This document shows, piece after piece, positions 14,226 through 22,846 of a DNA stretch of 64,000 nt (the first letter of the stretch is position 1; each line of letters begins with the position of its first letter). Origin of the DNA: Prochlorococcus sp. AG-436-M02 (GTDB lineage: Bacteria; Cyanobacteriota; Cyanobacteriia; PCC-6307; Cyanobiaceae); assembly GCA_003212515.1 (NCBI GenBank), contig QCPL01000001.1, forward strand, positions 62,001-126,000. The letters run 5' to 3'. Below the pieces are notes generated by a model. That model saw nothing but the letters and a program-made list of their open reading frames with translations, was not told the DNA's origin and did not search any database. A program made the translations under genes and the position numbers.

Positions 14226-16562
14226 CTATTTAGGTTGACTTAGTGGTAATAGGCATTTATCTGAGTCACAACCTGCTGGGCCTGCCTCAAGTAATTCACC
14301 TTTGTCATAGCGACTTAATGCCTCAAAGAAATTATTGCTTACTCTTCTTTGAGAAACCTCGTTCTGAAGTTTTTTATATGTTTTTTCATCAATAGGTTCA
14401 AATGGCAGTCTTGGAAAAGTTGCATTTGCATCAAATCTTGCAAGTAATGCTGCTGAAATATAACCTTTGTTATCTTTGATAGCGCTATAGATTGCTTCTG
14501 ATAAAGGCTGAATTTCGTTTTCACGAAATTCTATTGTTGCTGAGGTGTTGTGCTCTGTGTAGTGACTTTGAACTTGCATGTAGAAATCAAATTGAGCAAG
14601 TGCTGAGAAATTGTTGATTTCTATTTCGTCAGCGCCTGGAAGGTTTGCCCAGCTAACTTCTGTTGGAATTTCAACTAACCATTCTGTACATTTTGGATCA
14701 AAAGGATTATCAAGGAGTCTTCCATTTTCGTCTTTGTCAGATTGGGACGGAACAATTGAATATCCATAGTCCATGCAAGCCATTGCTACTGGATCGCTTT
14801 TCCTAAAAGTGATTCTTCTTATAAATCTTTGTGCTTTTGGGGGATGCCATCCTGGTGCAGCGCCAGTCAACAGACTTTTTGTTCCAGCTGGTTGGACTGT
14901 TGTGCATCTATTGGGCCTACGCAAATTATGCTTATCGCAGTATTCCCAAACTGTTTTATTAACTATATCTTTCCACTCTTTTAAGAATACTGCTTCTTGG
15001 GATTTGAAGTTTTTCCCTTCCTCTGAATTAGGTCTACCTTCTTCCCACCATTTAAGCCAAGGAGTGCCAAAGGCATGAACAAAAAAGTCAAATAAGCCTG
15101 TAAAACTAACTCCCACGATTGGATCGAAAGAACGACTTTCCCTATACCTAGCTACTTCAAAACGATGATTAAGCAAGCACGCTACAGATAGGCCTGCTGC
15201 TCTAAAGGCCTTGGCTTGCTCCTCTTTATCTGAGGGCTTTATTTGGTTGAGATGTACTTCAGCAAGATTACAATGGAAATCAGCACCAAGGATTTCTCCA
15301 CATGGATTAAGTCCATACCTACTAAGGCGATGTTCAAGCTCTTTTGGAGTGATTGGTCCATGGAGAGTCTGTAGCCACTTCTTGGCTTGTTCTTTCCCCT
15401 GGTCACAATAGATTTCTATAAACTCTTCCCGTAGTTCTTTAGTAATTAGTAGATCCGAGTTTGAACGAGCTATTGCTTCTGGAGCAAACTGGATAGCTCC
15501 TTCACCTGAATGGAATTGCTTGGTTACTGCATCATTGATTTCTTTGAGTGTTGGACGAGTGTGATAAACACGGGTATGGTTAGCCATTCGAAGTGCATCT
15601 CTATTAGGATCAATCCTCCAGTTCCCCTCTTGATCTTGTTGCCATAAATTTTCTTTTGCAGAAGCGGCAAGAGAATCATTAGAAGTAAATTGGCGCATTC
15701 CTGCACTCCTTCGAATATTTCCTGCAACAATCGTTACTGCAGCCTCATCAATAAGTAGACAGCATTCAACTGAAGTAAGTTGCCTTCCAAGACCTTTCGA
15801 AAGTATTCCAGCTACACGAGGATACAAGTCTTTTAATTTAACTGGATTAGCCATTCCTCCAAAGCCTTTTAGAGACTCACCGGCTGGCCTAACATCGCTC
15901 AAGTTAATTGATACGTCTACTGTTTCCCCTTTAAATTGTGGGTCGCTGCTCAATTCAAGAAGGGTTTGATAACTGTCTACCCATCCTCTCCTGCTATCTC
16001 CAACTTTAATTAAAACTTCGTTGCCTATAATTTCTGAAGTAGTTTTATCTTTTCTATCAATAGGTCTTGTGACTCCTATCTCAGAGACAGAATTTATTTT
16101 TATTGGATTAAGAATAATTGGTAGTTTGTTAATTAAATGAGGCTCAATAATTGCACCTGTTCCACATCCCATCATTGCTAAGTCCATCATTAGGCCAAAG
16201 GCTTCCCAATCCACAAGATTGGTTGAAGTACAGTTATATGCTCCTGAGAAATTCTTTTCTTTGTTAATCCAATCTGTTCCTCCTATCCAAAGCCAACGTC
16301 CAGAAGGTAGAGCCTTCTTTTCATCTTGCATTTGGGCCATTAACTTTAATTCGTCTTCTGTTAGCTTCCCAAGTTGACGTAATCCATCAAGGTTCCTTTG
16401 GCTAACTTGACTCCAGCCCTCGCGACCTGAAGATGTTTTTCGGCTATAAGTTCTATAGAAAACTGGGTTTGCAGCAGGTGCTGTAGAGGGAAAGCAGTGA
16501 GTGCCTTCTTCTTTAGTTGAACTACTTGACTCGTTTGTTTGCGTGTTAGATGCTAGGGACAA
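14226..16562 (-). CDS. nrdJ: Adenosylcobalamin-dependent ribonucleotide reductase (class II)
   Basis: NrdJ reduces ribonucleotides to deoxyribonucleotides with a B12 radical and supplies DNA precursors. Numbered from the farthest possible start (16616), there is a redox Cys in GAYNCTST (129), MMGCGTGA (151), the active-site NPCGE motif (437-441), a PAGTKSLLTGAAPGWHPP segment near 630, and a C-terminal Cys pair CDSDKC for re-reduction. It is a monomeric, phage-like architecture. I place the start at TTG 16562: AGGA stands 9 bases before it, it gives 778 residues, and the upstream 18 codons encode an odd hydrophobic string that coincides with a GC-rich hairpin. Using 16616 would leave only 63 bases to the divergent gene. 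Confidence 0.93.
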   Translation of the reverse strand: MSLASNTQTNESSSSTKEEGTHCFPSTAPAANPVFYRTYSRKTSSGREGWSQVSQRNLDGLRQLGKLTEDELKLMAQMQDEKKALPSGRWLWIGGTDWINKEKNFSGAYNCTSTNLVDWEAFGLMMDLAMMGCGTGAIIEPHLINKLPIILNPIKINSVSEIGVTRPIDRKDKTTSEIIGNEVLIKVGDSRRGWVDSYQTLLELSSDPQFKGETVDVSINLSDVRPAGESLKGFGGMANPVKLKDLYPRVAGILSKGLGRQLTSVECCLLIDEAAVTIVAGNIRRSAGMRQFTSNDSLAASAKENLWQQDQEGNWRIDPNRDALRMANHTRVYHTRPTLKEINDAVTKQFHSGEGAIQFAPEAIARSNSDLLITKELREEFIEIYCDQGKEQAKKWLQTLHGPITPKELEHRLSRYGLNPCGEILGADFHCNLAEVHLNQIKPSDKEEQAKAFRAAGLSVACLLNHRFEVARYRESRSFDPIVGVSFTGLFDFFVHAFGTPWLKWWEEGRPNSEEGKNFKSQEAVFLKEWKDIVNKTVWEYCDKHNLRRPNRCTTVQPAGTKSLLTGAAPGWHPPKAQRFIRRITFRKSDPVAMACMDYGYSIVPSQSDKDENGRLLDNPFDPKCTEWLVEIPTEVSWANLPGADEIEINNFSALAQFDFYMQVQSHYTEHNTSATIEFRENEIQPLSEAIYSAIKDNKGYISAALLARFDANATFPRLPFEPIDEKTYKKLQNEVSQRRVSNNFFEALSRYDKGELLEAGPAGCDSDKCLLPLSQPK

Positions 16563-16588
16563 AATCTTTATTCCTGTAAGTATTACGC

Positions 16589-16610
16589 ACGCTAACGCCA
16601 TCGCTAGCGT
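16589..16610 (-). promoter_or_regulatory. Strong hairpin in the proposed nrdJ leader
   Basis: On the minus strand ACGCTAGCG, loop ATGG, CGTTAGCGT form a 9-bp stem with one G-U pair, far more GC-rich than its surroundings. It ends 26 bases upstream of the proposed TTG start of nrdJ and overlaps the divergent promoter space with the methyltransferase gene. It also contains the palindrome CGCTAGCG, which could be a protein site in DNA. I see no cobalamin-riboswitch B12 box. Confidence 0.55.
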
Positions 16611-16679
16611 AAGCAAGTTTTATTTACCACCATTGACAGTGTCTGTCTCAATATCCTCGGATTCTCAGGAGTTTTTGCT

Positions 16680-17375
16680 TTGTTACGTATAACAGAACCT
16701 GAACTTATGACTGAGTTGGAACAAGTGAATATCTATGCAGAGACTGATTTTTCCGATAGTGATGGGAAGATGGTTTCAAGGTTGGTTGAATTGATAAATG
16801 AATCTAAAAAGAATCTGCAAAGGGAATCGCTTTTGATTGATCTTGGATGTGGACCTGGAAATATTACACAGAGATTAGCTTCTCATTGGCCTGAAATTAA
16901 TGTTGTGGGAATTGATGGGTCAATAGAAATGCTAAGGATTGCCAGGCAAAGGCAGTTTTCTTCTAAAAACAAATCATCTTTAAGAGGTCTTTCATATAAA
17001 GAGGGGAATATTTCATCATTGTCTAAAACGAGACTTAATCTTTCTAAATTTGCTGATGTGGTTGTTAGTAATAGTTTTATTCATCATGTGCATGATTTTA
17101 ATTTCTTTCTGAAGTCACTAAAAGCTATTTCGAAGAAAGGAACTTTATATTTTCATAGAGATTTACGTAGGCCTTTATCTTCTAATCAAGCATTAGATCT
17201 TCAGAAGAAACACCTCCCAAATGCCCACCCAATTATGATTAGGGATTTTATAGCATCTTTAAAAGCTGCTTTTACAAGAGATGAGGTAGTTAATTATCTT
17301 GAAAAAAGTTCTTGGCAAAATTATAAAGTTATTGAAGTAGAAGATCGTTATTTAGACATCATAGGTATCAATTGA
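16680..17375 (+). CDS. Class I SAM-dependent methyltransferase
   Basis: The 231-residue Rossmann-type methyltransferase has motif I LLIDLGCGPGNI at about 47-58, an acidic beta-2 end in VVGIDGS near 77, a motif II-like region FADVVVSNSFIHHV near 123-136, and the later LKAISKKGTLYFHRDL. The substrate is not evident; the closest general class is Methyltransf_11/25. The frame starts with TTG at 16680; an in-frame ATG at 16707 (MTELEQVNIYAE) is an alternative start that keeps the whole fold. It is divergent from nrdJ with a very short spacer, so the two probably share a regulatory region. Confidence 0.85.
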   Translation: MLRITEPELMTELEQVNIYAETDFSDSDGKMVSRLVELINESKKNLQRESLLIDLGCGPGNITQRLASHWPEINVVGIDGSIEMLRIARQRQFSSKNKSSLRGLSYKEGNISSLSKTRLNLSKFADVVVSNSFIHHVHDFNFFLKSLKAISKKGTLYFHRDLRRPLSSNQALDLQKKHLPNAHPIMIRDFIASLKAAFTRDEVVNYLEKSSWQNYKVIEVEDRYLDIIGIN

Positions 17376-17442
17376 GGATTTGGGAATGCGTTAGGTATTC
17401 TAAATAGATATATTTTTGAAATTAGTTTTTTTATAAATACAT

Positions 17443-18741
17443 TTAATTGTACTGACTATGCCAAAATTTAATCAAAGGATTAAGCTGATCTCCTGGCCCA
17501 CATATACTTAGGAAAGGTCGATTTAGATATAATTTTGAGACCCTTAGAATATCTTCTTTTGAAATAAAATCGATTAAATCAAGGTTATTTGAATCATAAT
17601 TTTCATTTATTTGCATGCCTATTAAGTGGGCTTTTCTTTCTGCTTTTTGCGCAATAGTCTGAGAATTATATGCCATATTATAGCGAAACTTTGATTTAGC
17701 TAAATTTAATTGATCATTAGAAATTAAGGAATTTTGGAGATCATTCCAGCATTTTAAAAGAAGAGTTAAGGTCTCCAATGCTTTATCTTTGCTTGAGGAA
17801 GCATGAATTATAAATGGGGCATTAAGCTCTCTTATTGGATGATAAACACCAACATCATAGGCTAAACCTTTCTCTTCCCTTAAAATATTAAAAAGAATGC
17901 TTGACATTCCAGTTCCTAAATGACAAGAGATTATTCTTAGAACCAAGTCATCAGGGTGTGAATGTGGGATAGTAGGCTTACCTAGAATTAGAGTTACTTG
18001 TTTAGTTGATTGATAAGTCGCAGTTATATAATCATCAGAACCTAGGTTTTTTTTATTGTTTTGGATATATTGGTTGTAATTTATATATTGCAGATTTGAA
18101 GTATAACTACTAGATGTTAAGTCTTCTATGCATGAGTGTATATTTTGGGGTAATGATCCTGAAATAACAATTACTTTTTTTCTTGATTTAATATTCTCTG
18201 AGAGAGAAAGTAAGTCAGACCTAGTTATATTTTTTAGATCTCTTATTGATCCAAGAACTTCATTGCTATAAGGATGATCTGAATAAGCTATCTTTTTCCA
18301 TTTTTTTAAAGCTATGATAAATTGATTTTCTTTTTCCCGACTTATAGCTTGAATTGATAGTTGTCTTTCCAAATCTATTTGTTCATTCTGGAGGTGTGGC
18401 TCCATTATTATGTATTTAATAAGAAGAAGTAGCTTTTTACTACTTTCTTCTGTACATTTTAGTGAAATCATTAGACCATCTTCGTAACTTTCAGATATAA
18501 GAACTGCTCCTAAACCTTCAACAAGATCAGCTATCTCTAGATTGTTATAGGGGCCGCAACCTCTAATTAATAAAGACCCTAAAAGACTATGAATGCCGCT
18601 TTTATTAATTGGATCAGCCCTACTTCCATCTCTAATCCATATTTTTGCAGATAGTATTCCTGGAGATTTGCATTGATTCAATGAAACCTCTAATGAATTC
18701 ATGTAAGATTCCTTCTCATTAAGAGGGTTTTGGCTTCGCAA
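17443..18741 (-). CDS. M16 zinc-protease homologue lacking the catalytic motif
   Basis: The 432-residue protein has the M16 (pitrilysin/insulinase) two-domain fold: an N-terminal SGIHSLLGSLLIRGCG segment where active members have HxxEH, and a C-terminal domain with LRIISCHLGTGMSSILFNILREEKGLAYDVG, the family's substrate-binding R/Y region. The zinc ligands are absent, so it should be a non-catalytic partner. Its start overlaps the end of the upstream active M16 gene by 23 bases, implying translational coupling and a heterodimer, as known for other bacterial M16B pairs. Substrates are probably peptides, possibly cleaved signal or transit peptides; this is inferred. Confidence 0.9.
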   Translation of the reverse strand: MRSQNPLNEKESYMNSLEVSLNQCKSPGILSAKIWIRDGSRADPINKSGIHSLLGSLLIRGCGPYNNLEIADLVEGLGAVLISESYEDGLMISLKCTEESSKKLLLLIKYIIMEPHLQNEQIDLERQLSIQAISREKENQFIIALKKWKKIAYSDHPYSNEVLGSIRDLKNITRSDLLSLSENIKSRKKVIVISGSLPQNIHSCIEDLTSSSYTSNLQYINYNQYIQNNKKNLGSDDYITATYQSTKQVTLILGKPTIPHSHPDDLVLRIISCHLGTGMSSILFNILREEKGLAYDVGVYHPIRELNAPFIIHASSSKDKALETLTLLLKCWNDLQNSLISNDQLNLAKSKFRYNMAYNSQTIAQKAERKAHLIGMQINENYDSNNLDLIDFISKEDILRVSKLYLNRPFLSICGPGDQLNPLIKFWHSQYN

Positions 18742-19912
18742 TTAGAGTAAAGCTATTTTCAGGTTGAAGAACTTTGAAAAAATTCTCATGAATATCTAGG
18801 ATTCCCCAGGATTCAATATATTCTAATGGTTTTAATAGAGATTGATTTCGTCCCCAGAGAGATTGGGAACCATTCATGCAAGCAATCTGAGAAGGAATTT
18901 CTAAGGCATAGCAAAGACTATTTGTTACTATATGCCTTGCTTTTTGTATTTCCTTTTGTGATGGAGGAGTGTTTAGAAGTTCTTTAAGAATTCTATTAAT
19001 TTCTTTCTCTACAACATCTAGATTCTCAACTAAACAACAAACTTCTAAAATAATAAGTCCCCCTTGCTCTAATGATGTAATTTCCATATCGATTGATTCA
19101 ACAATCTTTAAATTTTCTCGAAGATGATTAACTAATCTACTTGTCCTACCTTCCGAGAGAATGGTTGTTGATAAGTCGGCACCCATAATCATTAACTGAT
19201 CGCTAGCAGGAGGCAAGGGCCATGTCATCATGATTCTTCCAGACTCTAGCCTTTCTATTTCTATCTCCTTTCGTCCTTTTTTAAATTCAAGTTGCCTTTT
19301 ACTATTTATTTTATGGGGACTAAATTTTTTGATTTTAGATAATTCACTGTTTTCCAAAAAGAGTTGGATTTTATCTGGTATGAATCCAGCAATTGATAAA
19401 GAAATATTTTCTGGTTGATACTGTCTTAAATGAAAAAGTCTCATATCTGATGGTTCACTTGAAATTAATGATCCTTCAAAACCCAAGATAGATCTTCCAT
19501 ATGGATGACTTGGCCAGCAATTTTCTAAAACAGTTTGGAAGATCTGCTCCTCTGGTTGGTCTTGATATTGAGCAATTTCCTCTAAAACAACCTCTCTTTC
19601 TAGGGAAAATTGTTCTTTCACTAATGAAGGGCTTAAGACAAGATTAAGCAGAAGATCAATTGCAGTAATTAATTTTTGAGGTGGAATAAGAACGTAGTAA
19701 TGGACATCATCAAGTCCGGTAGCAGCATTGCTACTGCCACCTATAGCCTCAATCTTTTTGTCAAATTCACCTGCTTTTAATTTTCGGCTGCCTTTGAAGA
19801 TCATATGCTCTAGGAAATGAGCCAAGCCTTCTTCTCCTTTTTCTTCATAGGAACTCCCAGCTTTACACCAAAGATCGAGACAAGTTAAAGAAGCATCAGG
19901 GATATGAGCCAT
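18719..19912 (-). CDS. M16 zinc protease, catalytic subunit
   Basis: A 397-residue M16B metallopeptidase. The inverted zinc motif HFLEH is at residues 32-36, with the downstream acidic ligand expected in the REVVLEEIAQYQDQPEE region near 110-125. The C-terminal domain holds SEGRTSRLVNHLRE. The ATG at 19912 gives a protein missing the first beta-strand of the fold. The same frame continues upstream without a stop to a CTG at 19978 (reading FTLQNKTPCV just before the ATG), so the true start may be non-canonical there. It works with the inactive paralogue overlapping downstream. It is divergent from pcyA. Confidence 0.92.
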   Translation of the reverse strand: MAHIPDASLTCLDLWCKAGSSYEEKGEEGLAHFLEHMIFKGSRKLKAGEFDKKIEAIGGSSNAATGLDDVHYYVLIPPQKLITAIDLLLNLVLSPSLVKEQFSLEREVVLEEIAQYQDQPEEQIFQTVLENCWPSHPYGRSILGFEGSLISSEPSDMRLFHLRQYQPENISLSIAGFIPDKIQLFLENSELSKIKKFSPHKINSKRQLEFKKGRKEIEIERLESGRIMMTWPLPPASDQLMIMGADLSTTILSEGRTSRLVNHLRENLKIVESIDMEITSLEQGGLIILEVCCLVENLDVVEKEINRILKELLNTPPSQKEIQKARHIVTNSLCYALEIPSQIACMNGSQSLWGRNQSLLKPLEYIESWGILDIHENFFKVLQPENSFTLIAKPKPS

Positions 19913-20049
19913 GACACAGGGTGTCTTGTTTTGTAAAGTAAATCGATTAGTTTTTGGTGTTTGGATAGATTTTTTCAGAGTTGAATATCAAAGTTCCATT
20001 GTGATCCTTTTTGGCATAGTGTTGTTAAATATTTGCATAATCTTTTCTT

Positions 20050-20757
20050 CTGAATCCTTTTCTAGAGTTAGTTGCAGATCGGATTAGGGAACGAGCTAAT
20101 GGCTTGAGAGATTTTAAGCCATTGGAGCTTGAACCTGATTTAAAGAATATTTTTGGAAAGTTGGGTGGGGATGATCTCTTAATTGTAAATGAATTGCATA
20201 AGGCCAGAGGTTTTCGAAAACTTCATTTAGAGACTGCAGTTTTAGGATCTTCTTTTGATATCCTTCATGCTGTTTTCTTTCCTGACCCATTGTTTGATCT
20301 GCCTATTTTTGGAGTAGATCTTGTAGCGGTTCCTGGCTCTATTTCAGCAGCAATAGTCGATTTATCACCTGTTGGAAATACTCTTCCAGTTTTTATCAAA
20401 AAGGAATTAAATAAAATAGAAATTCCTTCTTTTAAGTCAGTTCGGAAAATCCCAGAGTGGGGTGATATCTTTTCTCCCTATGTGCAATTTATAAGCCCAA
20501 TAAATTCAGTAGAAAATGGTTTTTTTCTGTCTATAGTTGATCAATTCTTAATGATACTTATTAATTATTCAGAATCCATAACACCAGACTCATTTGATGA
20601 TCCTATTACTATTGAAAGGTACAGAAAACAGATTTATTATTGTTCTCAGCAAAAACGTAATGACAAAACTCGTAACGTTTTAGCAAAGATATTTGGTACA
20701 GATTGGGCAAATAAGTACCTTGATAAGGTACTTTTTGATTGCCCACTTCGCACTTAG
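20050..20757 (+). CDS. pcyA: Phycocyanobilin:ferredoxin oxidoreductase
   Basis: PcyA reduces biliverdin IXalpha to phycocyanobilin with four electrons from ferredoxin. The sequence keeps FRKLHLETA (catalytic Glu and substrate contacts), ILHAVFFPDPLFDLPIFGVDLVA with the catalytic His and Asp, SAAIVDLSP, and the C-terminal QKRNDKTRNVLAKIFG. The first ordinary start is TTG at 20104, but homology runs upstream: codons from 20050 read LNPFLELVADRIRERANG, matching the LNPM-type N-terminus of cyanobacterial PcyA. The only candidate there is CTG at 20050, since TAA stands at 20038. Phycobilins remain useful in Prochlorococcus for residual phycoerythrin or phytochrome-like roles. Confidence 0.92.
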   Translation: MNPFLELVADRIRERANGLRDFKPLELEPDLKNIFGKLGGDDLLIVNELHKARGFRKLHLETAVLGSSFDILHAVFFPDPLFDLPIFGVDLVAVPGSISAAIVDLSPVGNTLPVFIKKELNKIEIPSFKSVRKIPEWGDIFSPYVQFISPINSVENGFFLSIVDQFLMILINYSESITPDSFDDPITIERYRKQIYYCSQQKRNDKTRNVLAKIFGTDWANKYLDKVLFDCPLRT

Positions 20758-21664
20758 ATATTTAAAGAAATTGAAGCGTTTTATCTTTCCTGGATTTCTT
20801 TTTCTCGTATTAGCGACTTTCTTCATTTTTGGGAGAAAATTCACTGTAAAGGAAGAATCTAACAATTCAATTGCAGTGGTTACTCCTCTTGAGGCTGTTG
20901 CAGCTTTAGGGCAATTATCTCCTGCCGGCGAAATTAGAAAACTTGCAGCACCGTCTAGTGGGCTTGGGGGATCTCCTCGAATAAAAGAATTGTTGGTTAA
21001 AGAAGGTGATCAGGTTAAGGAAGGTGAACTGCTTGCAGTTTTTGATAATAACCCAAAGATTTTGGCTGATTTACAAATTTCAAGAGCGCGTTTGGAGACG
21101 ATTAATCAAAAAGTAATTTCTCAGGAAAGAGAGCTTAAAAGATATAAAGAATCAGTCCTTCAGGGAGGTTCTCCAGAAGTCCTTTTGGCTGAAAAGAATG
21201 ATTTTTTGATTGATTTGTTGGGTCTGAAGAAAGAAGTTTCTGCAGAAATTAAGTCCCTGGAAGTTGACCTTTTTAATAGTAAATTAATAAGTCCTATTGA
21301 TGGGACAATCCTAAAAGTAAACTCTCGAGAAGGAGAGAGACCAGGCATGGAAGGAGTACTTCAAGTTGGATCTAATCAAAATATGGAAGCGCTTATTGAA
21401 GTATATGAATCTGATATTAGTCGAATTTTTCTTGGTCAGAATGTTTCCTTATCAAGTGAAAATGGTGGTTTTAATGGAACCCTTAAAGGTCATGTAAGTC
21501 AAATAAGCCCTAGAGTTAGCCAAAGAGTTGTATTGTCTACTGATCCAACTGGAGATGCGGATTCAAGGATTGTGGAAGTCCGAGTAGTTCTTGATTTGAA
21601 TTCAGCATTAATTGTTAATCGTTTTACTGGAATGAAAGTAATAGCGAGATTTCAACCGTTTTGA
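20693..21664 (+). CDS. devB: DevB-like periplasmic adaptor (HlyD family) of an ABC exporter
   Basis: The 323-residue membrane-fusion protein has one membrane anchor (about residues 27-43, IFPGFLFLVLATFFIF). The beta-barrel/lipoyl half reads IKELLVKEGDQVKEGELLAVFDN (about 96-118), followed by an alpha-helical hairpin (about 125-180) and the second lipoyl half SPIDGTILKVNSREGERPG. It links an inner-membrane ABC transporter to an outer-membrane channel. The frame overlaps the end of pcyA by 65 bases; a later start closer to the anchor is possible. It is first of a devB-devC-devA unit whose genes overlap or nearly touch. In heterocyst formers DevBCA exports glycolipids; here the substrate is unknown. 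Confidence 0.85.
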   Translation: MVQIGQISTLIRYFLIAHFALRYLKKLKRFIFPGFLFLVLATFFIFGRKFTVKEESNNSIAVVTPLEAVAALGQLSPAGEIRKLAAPSSGLGGSPRIKELLVKEGDQVKEGELLAVFDNNPKILADLQISRARLETINQKVISQERELKRYKESVLQGGSPEVLLAEKNDFLIDLLGLKKEVSAEIKSLEVDLFNSKLISPIDGTILKVNSREGERPGMEGVLQVGSNQNMEALIEVYESDISRIFLGQNVSLSSENGGFNGTLKGHVSQISPRVSQRVVLSTDPTGDADSRIVEVRVVLDLNSALIVNRFTGMKVIARFQPF

Positions 21665-22833
21665 AATTTAGTTTCTTACATAGTCGAAGAATACCTTTGG
21701 CCTGGTTGCTTCTTACCAGGCAGCCTCTACGGTTATTAGTTGCGATAGCAGGAATTTGTTTTGCTGGCATACTCATGTTTATGCAATTGGGCTTTAGAGA
21801 TGGTTTATTTGATGCAAGTGTCACTGTTCACAGATTATTTGATGCCGATTTGGTTTTAGTGAGTCCTCGTTCAATGAGTTCAATCAGCATGAGTGGTTTC
21901 CCTCGTAGAAGACTTGTACAAGTAATGGCTCATAAGGATGTAATAGGTACAACTCCAGTTAATTGGAATTTTTTACTTTGGCGCAATCCACAAACTCTTT
22001 CTACTAGAGCAATACTTGCTTTGGGGTTCGAGCCAGGCAGTCCATTGTTAACTGATCCAAAGTTTTCTGAAAAGGCCCAAAAACTAAAGAATTCTGGACG
22101 GGTTTTGTTTGACGATCTTTCAAGAGAGGAATTTGGACCTGTCCCTGATTGGTTCTTAGAGGGAAGAACTGTAGAAACCGAAGTTGCTGGGAAGAGAGTC
22201 CGTGTTGCAGGTTTAGTAAGCCTAGGTCCATCTTTTGGTGCAGATGGAAATATGATTACAAGCCGTGAGACTTTTCTTCGATTGCTGCCAAGTACCCCTC
22301 CTGGAAGCATTGAGATTGGTTTGATTAGGTTGAATGCTCAAGCAGATCATCAAAAAGTTTTGAGATCTTTGTCTGCAAGCTTGCCTAATGATGTAAAAGT
22401 TTTAACTAAGGAAGAATTTATTGATTTTGAGAAAAATTATTGGCGAACTAGTACTTCCATAGGCTTTATCTTCACATTAGGAGCAGCAATGGGCTTTGTT
22501 GTTGGATGCGTAATTGTATATCAAATTCTTTATAGCGATGTAAGTGATCATTTGGCTGAGTATGCAACCTTGATGGCTATGGGGTACAGATTGCAAACTT
22601 TGTTTGGTGTAGTTGCTAGAGAAGGAATTTTTCTTGCAGTTATGGGATATGTGCCAGCATATTTATCAGGGCAAGCTTTATACGCTTTGGTAAGAAGCTC
22701 AACAAAGCTCCCAGTTTCAATGGACCCTCAAAGAGCGTGCATTGTTTTCTTTTTGATTTTGTTTATGTGTATGGCATCAGCTTCTGTTGCTATGAGGAGA
22801 CTGATAGATGCAGATCCTGCAGATATCTTTTAG
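21661..22833 (+). CDS. devC: DevC-like ABC exporter permease
   Basis: The 390-residue MacB/FtsX-type permease has membrane segment 1 at about 21-42 (LLVAIAGICFAGILMFMQLGF), then a large extracytoplasmic domain. A C-terminal group of three membrane segments follows (about 270-295, 322-340, 355-378). It starts with TTG inside the stop region of devB (4-base overlap), showing translational coupling. It ends with an MRRLIDADPADIF-like tail typical of DevC proteins. It partners with DevB and the ATPase just downstream. The substrate is unknown. Confidence 0.88.
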   Translation: MKFSFLHSRRIPLAWLLLTRQPLRLLVAIAGICFAGILMFMQLGFRDGLFDASVTVHRLFDADLVLVSPRSMSSISMSGFPRRRLVQVMAHKDVIGTTPVNWNFLLWRNPQTLSTRAILALGFEPGSPLLTDPKFSEKAQKLKNSGRVLFDDLSREEFGPVPDWFLEGRTVETEVAGKRVRVAGLVSLGPSFGADGNMITSRETFLRLLPSTPPGSIEIGLIRLNAQADHQKVLRSLSASLPNDVKVLTKEEFIDFEKNYWRTSTSIGFIFTLGAAMGFVVGCVIVYQILYSDVSDHLAEYATLMAMGYRLQTLFGVVAREGIFLAVMGYVPAYLSGQALYALVRSSTKLPVSMDPQRACIVFFLILFMCMASASVAMRRLIDADPADIF

Positions 22834-22846
22834 GTGAGAAGCACTT

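Noticed and set aside
14773-15411. Forward frames inside nrdJ
   Set aside because: Antisense shadows of a long conserved enzyme gene.
16680-16700. Cobalamin riboswitch near nrdJ
   Set aside because: No B12-box-like sequence, and the spacer is too short for a full riboswitch.
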